Shown: positions 1-5,900, counted from the first letter of the stretch. The stretch is 5,900 nucleotides of DNA from Candidatus Aminicenantota bacterium (GCA_020355945.1 CP070627.1:6859890-6865789); one strand, 5' to 3'. Notes: generated by a model not told the origin, from the letters alone. Numbers and translations: made by a program.

Positions 1-614
1 CTCTTGGCGATATCAACTACTTCCAGGCCAACCCGGCCAAATCCTGGGGGTTCATCAAGGAAGTGTTTTACCAGGGTTTTGGCCAATGCAAGCCCAATGA
101 CGCCCACTTACGCGTTGCCGAACTGGAAAAAATGGGATACGTGAAAGCCGTGATAACCCAAAACGTGGACAACCTGCACCATGAAGCCGGCAGCAAAACC
201 GTATTTGAATTTCACGGCACCATACGGACCATATCCTGTTCCATGTGTAAAACCCAATACCAGGCCAAAGAGGTTTCCCTTGAACCCCTCCCTCCCCGAT
301 GCCCGGTATGCATGGGAATCATGAGACCGGATTTTGTTTTTTTCGGGGAAGGAATTCCCAAACAGGCCATGATACCATCTTATTACGAGGCACAAGTGGC
401 AGATGTGTTTTTAGTGATCGGAACCACCGGTGAAGTAATGCCCGCCTGCCAGATTCCTATCCAGGCCAGGCAAAATGGCGCCAAAATCATCGAAATCAAC
501 CTGGACCCCTCCACGTTTACCTATGGTGTCACCAATATCTTCCTCCAGGGAAAAGCCACGGAAATGATGAACCGGTTAGTTGAAGAAATAAAAAGACAGA
601 CCACAGCAGATTAG
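1..614 (+). CDS. Sirtuin, NAD-dependent protein deacylase (Sir2/CobB family), 5' truncated
   Basis: Removes acetyl or other acyl groups from lysines in the cytoplasm, consuming NAD and releasing nicotinamide and O-acyl-ADP-ribose. The open frame extends to the left edge without a stop (first full codon at base 3), so about 203 C-terminal residues are visible; family members are usually near 240-260, and the N-terminal NAD-binding GAGxS motif lies outside. Visible hallmarks are TQNVDNLHHEAG (156-191), the EFHGT segment with the catalytic His at 213-215, a four-cysteine zinc site (Cys codons at 237, 246, 300 and 309; spacing CxxC-17-CxxC), the PDFVFFGEGIP segment (327-359) and a GTTGEVMPA version of the GTSxxVxPA NAD-binding motif (423-449). 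The GTG at 63 is not the start, because homologous sequence continues upstream of it. The next gene starts 18 bases after the stop, so the two are probably cotranscribed. Family is confident; the acyl specificity cannot be read. Confidence 0.95.
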   Translation, partial: LGDINYFQANPAKSWGFIKEVFYQGFGQCKPNDAHLRVAELEKMGYVKAVITQNVDNLHHEAGSKTVFEFHGTIRTISCSMCKTQYQAKEVSLEPLPPRCPVCMGIMRPDFVFFGEGIPKQAMIPSYYEAQVADVFLVIGTTGEVMPACQIPIQARQNGAKIIEINLDPSTFTYGVTNIFLQGKATEMMNRLVEEIKRQTTAD

Positions 615-620
615 AGGGAA

Positions 621-626
621 TAGGAG
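621..626 (+). promoter_or_regulatory. Ribosome binding site deciding the larC-like start
   Basis: TAGGAG lies 3 bases before the ATG at 630 but 6 bases before the second ATG at 633. The two ATG codons are adjacent and in frame, and the spacing favours 633. The protein differs by only one Met either way. Confidence 0.6.
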
Positions 627-632
627 ATTATG

Positions 633-1463
633 ATGAAGTTATTGATTAACCCGGCAGGCGGGATGGCCGGTGATATGTTTGCCGCAGCACTGGTTTCTGC
701 CGGGGCTGACTTTAAGATAATGCAAAACGCCATGCTCACGGCTGGCAAAAAACTGGGGTCAGTTCAAATCGATATTAAACAAACTGCGGATGGCTCATCC
801 CAACTCTCCATTGCCTTGGTTCCCCAAAGACATCACCTGGGTGGAAATGAAGCCAGGGCAATCCTGGAAGAACTTTTCAGTCAATTTGACATCTGCAAAA
901 AATATCGGGATTTGGGGATGAATATACTGGAAATTTTGATCAAGGCTGAAAAAAGAGCTCACGCTGAATATAATATCGTAATAAAAGAAGAACATACACA
1001 TTCTTATTCCCCTCATCACCATCATCATCCATCCCGGGATGAAGAGACATTTCTGCATGAGGCGCAGGATATTGTGATCGATATCATCGGTGCAGTCACG
1101 GGTTTGCAGCAGTTGGATATTGAACCTGGAGCTGAGCTGCTGGGGCCGGTTTCGGTGGGAGGTGGCCATGTGCATTTTTCCCACGGCACTCATTCTATCC
1201 CGGCACCTGCCACCGCTGTTATATTGAAAGAATACAATATTGAATGGAAAAAAGGGCCCGTCAATGTGGAGTTATTCACCCCTACCGGCGCCGCCATCTT
1301 AGCTGCCCTGGGCTCACCAGTCAACCCGGCAATCGATATGAAAACATTGGCTGCGGCAGCCATGGGAAAAGCCCGAGGCTCCAAAATATTGGATATCCCA
1401 CCCTTTGAACTATTCATTTATAAAAAAATTAAGAAACATGCCCCAATTCATTTGACATTTTAA
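633..1463 (+). CDS. larC: LarC-family (DUF111) nickel insertion protein, short LarC1-like form
   Basis: LarC inserts nickel into the pincer nucleotide cofactor (NPN) of lactate racemase-like enzymes, using CTP. This 276-residue protein carries the family landmarks: an N-terminal NPAGGMAGDM (residues 6-15; most members have DxxxGxxGDM), GGGHVHFSHG (176-185), PAPAT (190-194) and ELFTPTGAA (213-221). A His-rich loop (His 121, 123 and 128-132), frequent in LarC proteins and plausible for metal handling, lies mid-protein. Full-length LarC is roughly 400 residues; in Lactiplantibacillus plantarum it is made from larC1 and larC2 by frameshifting. Here the protein ends where LarC1 ends, and only 64 bases separate it from phoH, so no LarC2 part follows. 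No larB, larE or larA is in the window. It may be a divergent subfamily with another role; the family call is firm, the nickel-chelatase function is inferred. It lies just after the sirtuin gene and probably shares its transcript. Confidence 0.85.
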   Translation: MKLLINPAGGMAGDMFAAALVSAGADFKIMQNAMLTAGKKLGSVQIDIKQTADGSSQLSIALVPQRHHLGGNEARAILEELFSQFDICKKYRDLGMNILEILIKAEKRAHAEYNIVIKEEHTHSYSPHHHHHPSRDEETFLHEAQDIVIDIIGAVTGLQQLDIEPGAELLGPVSVGGGHVHFSHGTHSIPAPATAVILKEYNIEWKKGPVNVELFTPTGAAILAALGSPVNPAIDMKTLAAAAMGKARGSKILDIPPFELFIYKKIKKHAPIHLTF

Positions 1464-1480
1464 TCATGGAAAGTTATAAT
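1452..1480 (+). promoter_or_regulatory. Consensus sigma70-type promoter for the phoH operon
   Basis: TTGACA at 1452-1457 and TATAAT at 1475-1480 are exact matches to both housekeeping-sigma hexamers, with the optimal 17-base spacer. The -35 box lies in the last codons of the larC-like gene and its stop codon is in the spacer. Transcription would start near 1487, leaving a leader of about 40 bases before the phoH ATG. It implies that phoH, the HD gene and ybeY are transcribed separately from the upstream sirtuin-larC pair. The call is from sequence match only. Confidence 0.8.
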
Positions 1481-1485
1481 TCTAG

Positions 1486-1509
1486 TATGTTTCATTTGTT
1501 TATGTTTCA
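1486..1509 (+). repeat. Two direct copies of TATGTTTCA, 15 bases apart
   Basis: TATGTTTCA occurs at 1486-1494 and again at 1501-1509, start to start 15 bases. The first copy lies at the predicted transcription start. It could be an operator or simply chance in an AT-rich leader; the sequence cannot decide. Confidence 0.4.
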
Positions 1510-1527
1510 AGAACGGAAAGCATCATT

Positions 1528-2481
1528 ATGGAAGAAATAATCTACCCGGAAAACCTGAAGAATAAACTCCTCTTATTGATTCAAAATAACCTGGATAAGA
1601 TCGAATCCACCTTTAGCATCGATCTGGCTTTAAGGGGAAATAAAATCATGTTTGACGGAGACCCCCTGAATACCAAAAAATTCAAAAAATATATAAAACA
1701 TATGCTGCACCTGGGCAAAGAGAAGGACGAATGGAATGAAAATGATTTTAATATCAGTTTAAGCATGATCAAAGAAGGAAAAATCGATCTGATAAAAGAA
1801 GAATTGAATAACAGGATTAAAATCAATATCAGTAATAATGGGAAAGTGGTCTATCCAAAAACCTTTAATCAAAGGGAATACGTGAAGGCTATTCAAAAAA
1901 ATGACCTGACCTTTGGTATTGGGCCGGCAGGAACAGGTAAGACATTTTTGGCTATAGCCACGGCTTTAAATTTTTTGTTTGCTAAGGAGGTGGAGCGGAT
2001 TGTGCTGACACGACCGGTGGTAGAGGCCGGTGAAAAGCTGGGATTCCTACCGGGAGATATTCAACAAAAAGTCAATCCCTATTTCCGACCCATATACGAT
2101 GCCCTTTACCATTTGATCGGCTTTGAACGGACCGCGGACCTGGTGGAAAAAGAGATCATTGAAATTGCACCCCTGGCATATATGAGAGGCAGAACCATTG
2201 ATAAAGCCTTTATCATCCTGGATGAAGGGCAAAATACCCTCAACTCCCAGATGAAAATGTTCTTAACACGATTTGGCCAGAATTCCCGGGTGGTGATTAC
2301 CGCGGATATTTCCCAGATCGACCTGGACAATCCCAAAAAATCCGGGATTTTTCATGCCATCAAAATCCTCAAAGACATCAAAGGAATCAAAATTATTTAT
2401 CTAAACAAAAAAGATGTGATCCGACATCCATTGGTGCAGCAGATCATCGAAGCTTATGAGAGGAAGGCAGATGCCGTTTAA
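1528..2481 (+). CDS. phoH: PhoH-like P-loop ATPase (YbeZ type)
   Basis: Cytoplasmic ATPase of the PhoH/YbeZ family, which in several bacteria works with the endoribonuclease YbeY in RNA processing and is thought to act as an RNA helicase-like factor. The 317 residues match the usual length. After about 110 N-terminal residues the ATPase domain shows Walker A GPAGTGKT (132-139), the family block RPVVEAGEKLGFLPGD (162-177), YMRGRT (218-223), Walker B ILDEGQN (Asp232, Glu233) and TADISQID (258-265), the equivalent of the usual TGDxxQxD with Ala in place of Gly. A weak ribosome site (GGAAAG, 1515-1520) sits 7 bases before the ATG, and a consensus promoter lies directly upstream. Its stop overlaps the start of the HD-domain gene by 11 bases, and ybeY comes third, a gene order seen in many bacteria. 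Family assignment is secure; the biochemical role is from homology. Confidence 0.96.
   Translation: MEEIIYPENLKNKLLLLIQNNLDKIESTFSIDLALRGNKIMFDGDPLNTKKFKKYIKHMLHLGKEKDEWNENDFNISLSMIKEGKIDLIKEELNNRIKINISNNGKVVYPKTFNQREYVKAIQKNDLTFGIGPAGTGKTFLAIATALNFLFAKEVERIVLTRPVVEAGEKLGFLPGDIQQKVNPYFRPIYDALYHLIGFERTADLVEKEIIEIAPLAYMRGRTIDKAFIILDEGQNTLNSQMKMFLTRFGQNSRVVITADISQIDLDNPKKSGIFHAIKILKDIKGIKIIYLNKKDVIRHPLVQQIIEAYERKADAV
2458..2467 (+). promoter_or_regulatory. Ribosome binding site deciding the HD-gene start
   Basis: GAGAGGAAGG lies inside the end of phoH. Its GAGAGG core is 7 bases before the ATG at 2471. The earlier in-frame ATG at 2456 lies just ahead of this site and has no comparable site of its own, so 2471 is the likelier start. 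Confidence 0.65.
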
Positions 2482-4807
2482 ACTCAATTTCTTTAAATCC
2501 TACCAATCATTATCCGGCAAAAGTAAAAAGAAAATGTCAATTGCTATTTTGTTTATTGGTTTTCTTTTCGTCCTGGTCACCTCCTACTTGCTGCATATTC
2601 CCCAACAGGAAGTCATCACCCCCCATTCGTTAAACGTCGGAGATATCGTCAAAGAAGACATTAAAATTAATACGGATATTACCATTGAAGATAAAGGGAG
2701 TACCGAGGCAAAAAGAAAGCAGGTACTTGAAAACCTGGTGCCTATTTATGAATATTACCAGGAAAATCAAACTAAATCCGGGAATACAATCAACCAGTGG
2801 TTCCACTTGATTACAGAGGCCAGGAAAACGTATATAAAGAATAAGAAAGATAAAAAGACATTAATCCGGATTAAGAATCAAATTGAAAAGGAATTTGGCC
2901 TGGAGTTTAGCGAAAAAGAAATCCGCTCCCTTTTGAGAACCGATTTTTTCAATAAAGTAGACTTGAATAAGCTGCTGGAATTTGTTAGAGCTCTTTATGA
3001 CAAAAAAATCCTCAGGTCGTTAACCGGGGTCAGGCAAAGCAAACAAGGCACCATCAAGGTGGTCTCCAAAACCAGCGAACCGGTGATTTTAACAACCAAT
3101 GACATTTACGATTTAAATAAAATCAAAGCCGCATTAATCCGGTTCATTAACCAACAGGGATTTGCTGCAGAGCCAGTGGAACTGATCGCCTCTACCCTGA
3201 AGAATTTTATCGAAGAGAATATCTCTTATTCCATGAACCTGACGCGGGAAGAAGAGCAGCGGGCTGCAGCGGCTGTAAACCCGGTGCACATTAAATATAA
3301 AACCGGGAAAGTTATACTCAGGGAAGGCGATGAAGTCACCCCGGAGGATATGAAAATCCTTAATTTAATCGCTGCTCAAACTCAAATACGGAAACCTCAA
3401 TTATCCGATTTTTACCTTATTTTGGTCATTTTAGCCTTTTTAACGATATTTGGAGGAAAATTTTTCAAGATATGGGTATCCAGCGGCATCAATAAAAACA
3501 AACTATTCGCAGTTACCGGGGCCACACTGTTGGTCAGTGTCATTATTTACCGGGTTTGTTTGTTTTTATTCCCCTTGATATTGCAAAATATTACCCTTGA
3601 CATTCATTATGAAGCCCAGAGTATTTTTTATGCCATTCCCTTTGGTTTCGGTGTACTGGTGATTGCCTTTATATTTAATCTCCAGAGTGCGGTTATTTAT
3701 TCTTTTGTTAATTCCATCATCGGTGGAATGATCTGTGATTGGGATTTTCGAATTTTTTTATATATTTTGTTGGGCAACCTGGTGGTGAGTTATGGGATTG
3801 AATATTACCAGCGGTTAAAGCGCTCCCCTATTATTAAGGCTGCCGTATTATGGCTGCTGCCAGCCAACATGATCATGGTTATTTTTTTCCATTTAACCGA
3901 AGCCGGTTTTAATTTAAAACTTCTCTTAGTGAATATCGTGATGGGGATTTTTTCTGCTTTGCTATGTCCTATACTGGCCAATTTTTTTATTCCCATCTGG
4001 GAAATGATGTTCCAGTTGGTAACGGAATTAAAATTAATTGAGTTGACTAACCTGAACCTCCCGATTTTCCGGGAGATGTTGGAAAAAGCGCCCGGGACCT
4101 ATCATCATTCCCAGATGGTGGCGTCATTATCGGAATCCGCGGCCCAGGACCTGGGACTTTCGCCGCTGGTGCAAACGGCAATGGCTCTTTATCACGATAT
4201 TGGTAAAATCGACAATCCTCATTTTTTTTCCGAAAACCATACGATTTATAAAAACCCCCATAAAAATATGCCTCCCCGCGACAGCGCCAAAAATATCATC
4301 GCCCATATTCCCGATGGGGTGGAGCGGGCAAGTAAAATAAAACTGCCGCCATTGGTCCGCTCCTCGATACTTCAGCATCATGGAACAAAATTAGTACGCT
4401 TTTTCTACGATAAAGCCAAAGAAATATCCACTGTCGATAGTGATGGATTGGACGACAAGGTGTTTCGCTATCCGGGAGAAAAACCCAAAAATATAGAAAA
4501 TGCCATCATTATGCTGGCCGACCAGGTGGAAGCCGCTTCCAAAAGCCTGGGTGCACCAACCGATGAAGAAATTAAAAATGTGATCCGGAAAATCATCGAT
4601 GCCGATATCGAAGAAAACCAATTCGATGAATGCGAAGGGCTAACCATCAAAAACCTGAATATTATTGCCAACAGCTTTCTAAAAAAACTCTCTTCCATCT
4701 ACCACATGAGAGTTTCATACCCGGGATTCGATTTCAAAGAAAAAGAGACCATCCACGAAAACGGACGAATTCAAACCAGCACGGATCGTCACAAAACAAT
4801 TTCATGA
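2471..4807 (+). CDS. pgpH: 7TM-HD membrane phosphohydrolase, PgpH/YqfF-type cyclic-di-AMP phosphodiesterase family
   Basis: Integral membrane protein of 778 residues (start at 2471). Order: a short basic N-terminus, one membrane segment (about 22-42), a large extracytoplasmic 7TMR-HDED sensor region (about 50-310), about seven membrane segments (near 313-336, 345-372, 381-402, 404-421, 425-446, 453-475 and 482-510), then a cytoplasmic HD domain (about 535-735). The HD metal ligands are all visible: YHHSQ (His545-546), HDIGK (His575, Asp576), His612 in AHIPDG, QHHGT (His636-637) and ADQVEAA (Asp684). In Firmicutes this family (Listeria PgpH) hydrolyses c-di-AMP to pApA. Intact ligands suggest an active enzyme; the c-di-AMP substrate is inferred, since no diadenylate cyclase is visible here. 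Its start overlaps the phoH stop by 11 bases, implying translational coupling. The last 40 or so residues are polar and poorly conserved in appearance. Confidence 0.93.
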   Translation: MPFKLNFFKSYQSLSGKSKKKMSIAILFIGFLFVLVTSYLLHIPQQEVITPHSLNVGDIVKEDIKINTDITIEDKGSTEAKRKQVLENLVPIYEYYQENQTKSGNTINQWFHLITEARKTYIKNKKDKKTLIRIKNQIEKEFGLEFSEKEIRSLLRTDFFNKVDLNKLLEFVRALYDKKILRSLTGVRQSKQGTIKVVSKTSEPVILTTNDIYDLNKIKAALIRFINQQGFAAEPVELIASTLKNFIEENISYSMNLTREEEQRAAAAVNPVHIKYKTGKVILREGDEVTPEDMKILNLIAAQTQIRKPQLSDFYLILVILAFLTIFGGKFFKIWVSSGINKNKLFAVTGATLLVSVIIYRVCLFLFPLILQNITLDIHYEAQSIFYAIPFGFGVLVIAFIFNLQSAVIYSFVNSIIGGMICDWDFRIFLYILLGNLVVSYGIEYYQRLKRSPIIKAAVLWLLPANMIMVIFFHLTEAGFNLKLLLVNIVMGIFSALLCPILANFFIPIWEMMFQLVTELKLIELTNLNLPIFREMLEKAPGTYHHSQMVASLSESAAQDLGLSPLVQTAMALYHDIGKIDNPHFFSENHTIYKNPHKNMPPRDSAKNIIAHIPDGVERASKIKLPPLVRSSILQHHGTKLVRFFYDKAKEISTVDSDGLDDKVFRYPGEKPKNIENAIIMLADQVEAASKSLGAPTDEEIKNVIRKIIDADIEENQFDECEGLTIKNLNIIANSFLKKLSSIYHMRVSYPGFDFKEKETIHENGRIQTSTDRHKTIS

Positions 4808-4826
4808 AAACAGCTTTTTCGTATAT

Positions 4827-4853
4827 CTTCGCGTACCTTCGCGTACCTTCGCG
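4827..4853 (+). repeat. Short tandem repeat, 10-bp unit CTTCGCGTAC, 2.7 copies
   Basis: CTTCGCGTAC occurs at 4827-4836 and 4837-4846, followed by CTTCGCG at 4847-4853. On the minus strand it reads as CGCGAAGGTA units. It fills part of the 74-base gap (4808-4881) between the HD gene and ybeY, a gap otherwise holding only the ybeY ribosome site. It is not an inverted repeat and no U-tract follows, so it is not an obvious terminator. Similar CGAAGG-type arrays occur between genes in assorted bacteria; I say this from memory. Confidence 0.75.
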
Positions 4854-4871
4854 GCTAACTATCTAAAAGGC

Positions 4872-4875
4872 AGGA
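4872..4875 (+). promoter_or_regulatory. Ribosome binding site of ybeY
   Basis: AGGA at 4872-4875, within AAAGGCAGGA, is 6 bases before the ATG at 4882. A second AGGA at 4877-4880 is only 1 base away and too close to serve. The start also fits the usual YbeY N-terminus. Confidence 0.55.
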
Positions 4876-4881
4876 CAGGAA

Positions 4882-5322
4882 ATGATAGAAATAATTGCTG
4901 ACGATTTCAAAGTGGAGAAGCAATTCTACCTGGATAAACTGGAAGCCGCTGCCAGGGAATTAAATATCAACCCGGGGGTAACCATTGTTATCAAACTGGG
5001 AGGTAAGGAAGAAGCCAAAGAGTTGAATTTCCAATACCTGCAGAGGGACTACCCCACTGATGTATTGAGTTTTCCTTTTAATGAAGAATTACCTGAGGGC
5101 TTTTACGTGGGGGATATTTTTATTTGCTATCCTATTGCGGAAATCCAGGCTAAAGAAAACAATGTAACACTGGAAGAAGAGTTATTTCGCTTAATGGTTC
5201 ACGGCATACTCCACCTTCAGGGGTACGATCATGAGAAAGACGCTGGCCAAATGGAAGCGCTGCAAGAGCAATTGGTGGCGAAATATATGAAGGGTAGAAA
5301 TGTAGAAAGTAGGAAGATATGA
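4882..5322 (+). CDS. ybeY: Endoribonuclease YbeY, rRNA maturation factor (UPF0054)
   Basis: Zinc-dependent, single-strand-specific endoribonuclease that in E. coli takes part in 16S rRNA 3'-end maturation and ribosome quality control with YbeZ/PhoH-type partners. The 146 residues are the normal length. The signature HGxLHLxGYDH is complete, with zinc ligands His107, His111 and His117. Upstream are TDVLSFPF (59-66) and GDIFI (77-81), both family motifs. One oddity is that the segment LNFQYLQRDYPTDV has Leu53 where E. coli and many others have a conserved Arg (YRxxDxPTDV); an Arg sits two residues later at 55. The last codons (NVESRKI) run into an octamer tandem repeat, and the TGA stop is created at a junction between repeat units. 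It is the third gene of the phoH operon. Confidence 0.96.
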   Translation: MIEIIADDFKVEKQFYLDKLEAAARELNINPGVTIVIKLGGKEEAKELNFQYLQRDYPTDVLSFPFNEELPEGFYVGDIFICYPIAEIQAKENNVTLEEELFRLMVHGILHLQGYDHEKDAGQMEALQEQLVAKYMKGRNVESRKI

Positions 5323-5363
5323 AGATATGAAGATATGAAGATAGGAAGATAGGAAGATGGAAG
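5313..5363 (+). repeat. Octamer tandem repeat (GAAGATAT / GAAGATAG) across the ybeY-DUF72 junction
   Basis: Three perfect GAAGATAT units (5313-5336), two GAAGATAG units (5337-5352), a 7-base GAAGATG (5353-5359) and a final GAAG (5360-5363). The array holds the ybeY stop codon (5320-5322), the AGGAAG ribosome site for the next gene (5343-5348) and that gene's ATG (5357-5359). The unit is not a multiple of three. Such short arrays are prone to slippage, so unit number may vary between strains; this is an inference. Confidence 0.85.
5343..5348 (+). promoter_or_regulatory. Ribosome binding site of the DUF72 gene, made by repeat units
   Basis: AGGAAG at the boundary between two repeat units lies 8 bases before the ATG at 5357. 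A second AGGAAG at 5351-5356 abuts the ATG and is too close to work. An in-frame TAG at 5342-5344 rules out any earlier start. Confidence 0.55.
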
Positions 5364-5900
5364 AATCAACTTATTTTTTTGGGACGGCTGGTTGGAGTTA
5401 TAAAGATTGGTATGGAACGGTTTATCCGGTAAGCGTGCCCAGGGATTTCAATCATCTCCAATTCCTTTCCCGGCATATGGATTTTGTTGAAGTGAACACC
5501 AGTTTTTATCGTACTCCTTCGTTAAAATTAACCAGCGGATGGGTTAAAAAGACCGAATCACTGGAAAATTTTCTATTTTGGGTAAAGATTCACCAAAATT
5601 TCACTCATCATCGCAAGGTATCAACTGAAGAGCTTAATTATTTCAAAAGGGGATTGGAACCATTGGTGCAGGCCTCTAAATTGGCCGGATTATTGGCTCA
5701 ATTTCCTTACTCTTTCAAGTTAAATACCGGTCATTTGAATTATATAGTGGCCCTGGCCGATAAGTTCCAGGAGTATGCCCTGGCCATGGAATTTCGCCAC
5801 CAGAGCTGGAATAGAAAGGAACTCTTCGAAGTCTTTAAAGAAAAAAAACTCATCTGGGTGAATATTGACCAGCCAATGGTTTCTCTTTCGCTGCCGTTAA
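5357..5900 (+). CDS. DUF72 family protein (YecE-like), 3' truncated by window edge
   Basis: The first 181 residues of a DUF72/YecE-type protein, whose usual length is 240-300; the frame is open to the right edge. DUF72 proteins adopt a TIM-barrel-like fold, but their biochemical role is not established. Visible landmarks are GTAGWSYKDWYG followed by YP (residues 9-24), FVEVNTSFYR (43-52), LLAQFPYSF (112-120) and AMEFRHQSW (143-151), all in family order. The ATG at 5357 is the only possible start given an in-frame TAG at 5342, and it lies at the end of an octamer repeat that also gives the ribosome site. It begins 34 bases after ybeY and could be read as a fourth gene of the operon. No signal peptide or membrane segment is seen. 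Confidence 0.92.
   Translation, partial: MEESTYFFGTAGWSYKDWYGTVYPVSVPRDFNHLQFLSRHMDFVEVNTSFYRTPSLKLTSGWVKKTESLENFLFWVKIHQNFTHHRKVSTEELNYFKRGLEPLVQASKLAGLLAQFPYSFKLNTGHLNYIVALADKFQEYALAMEFRHQSWNRKELFEVFKEKKLIWVNIDQPMVSLSLPL

Noticed and set aside
63..65. GTG as start of the sirtuin gene
   Set aside because: The same frame is open to the left edge and encodes sirtuin-like sequence before this codon, and the N-terminal NAD motif would be missing; the gene is cut by the window edge.
795..1193. 132-residue open frame on the minus strand inside the larC-like gene
   Set aside because: Antisense shadow; its sequence is low in recognisable motifs and its Met/His runs merely mirror the His-rich loop codons on the other strand.
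1464..1527. Hidden LarC2 reached by programmed frameshift
   Set aside because: Only 64 bases lie before phoH and they carry a promoter and leader; there is no room for a LarC2 domain in any frame.
2456..2458. ATG at 2456 as start of the HD-domain gene
   Set aside because: It precedes the strong GAGAGGAAGG site, which is correctly spaced for the ATG at 2471.
4630..4866. 78-residue open frame overlapping the end of the HD gene
   Set aside because: It is a different-frame shadow of the conserved HD gene extended through the simple repeat, with no family features and no good ribosome site.
4808..4881. Rho-independent terminator between the HD gene and ybeY
   Set aside because: The GC-rich part is a direct, not inverted, repeat and no T-tract follows; I could not fold a convincing stem.
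5313..5363. CRISPR-like array
   Set aside because: Units are 8 bp and contiguous with no spacers, so this is a simple tandem repeat.
1..5900. New defence or mobile system
   Set aside because: Every gene belongs to a known housekeeping or widely distributed family; there is no nuclease-toxin pair, integrase, transposase or phage gene, and sirtuin and DUF72 genes here have ordinary full-family motifs rather than defence fusions.

Overview
The window is a compact, entirely plus-strand stretch of a bacterial chromosome. It holds six genes, two of them cut by the window edges, and no gap between genes longer than about 75 bases. Moderate GC, frequent AAA/GAA codons and a PhoH / membrane-HD-hydrolase / YbeY cluster fit a free-living, possibly anaerobic bacterium of the Desulfobacterota, Acidobacteriota/Aminicenantota or Bacillota-like gene-order type. 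I cannot place it further from sequence alone, and this lineage guess is low confidence.

Region 1 (1-1463): the 3' part of a zinc-binding sirtuin (NAD-dependent protein deacylase), followed 18 bases later by a short LarC-type (DUF111) protein with a histidine-rich loop. The LarC protein contains only the LarC1-like portion, and no LarC2 part follows it.

Region 2 (1452-5322): a three-gene operon. It starts with a textbook sigma70 promoter (TTGACA, 17 bases, TATAAT) that overlaps the end of the larC-like gene. The order is phoH (P-loop ATPase, YbeZ type), a 7TM-HD phosphohydrolase of the PgpH/YqfF type (c-di-AMP phosphodiesterase family) whose start overlaps the phoH stop by 11 bases, then ybeY (endoribonuclease/rRNA maturation factor). 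PhoH/YbeZ and YbeY are known partners in RNA metabolism, and the HD protein ties a nucleotide second messenger to the same transcript.

Region 3 (5313-5900): an 8-bp tandem repeat (GAAGATAT/GAAGATAG) starts inside the last codons of ybeY and runs into the first codons of a DUF72 protein, supplying its Shine-Dalgarno sequence and start codon. The DUF72 gene runs off the right edge. A second short tandem repeat (10-bp unit CTTCGCGTAC) fills part of the 74-base gap before ybeY.

I see no mobile element, CRISPR array, RNA gene or clear rho-independent terminator, and no convincing new multi-gene system. The points most worth a second look are the short LarC, the octamer repeat at the DUF72 start, the perfect promoter, and a substitution at a conserved YbeY arginine.
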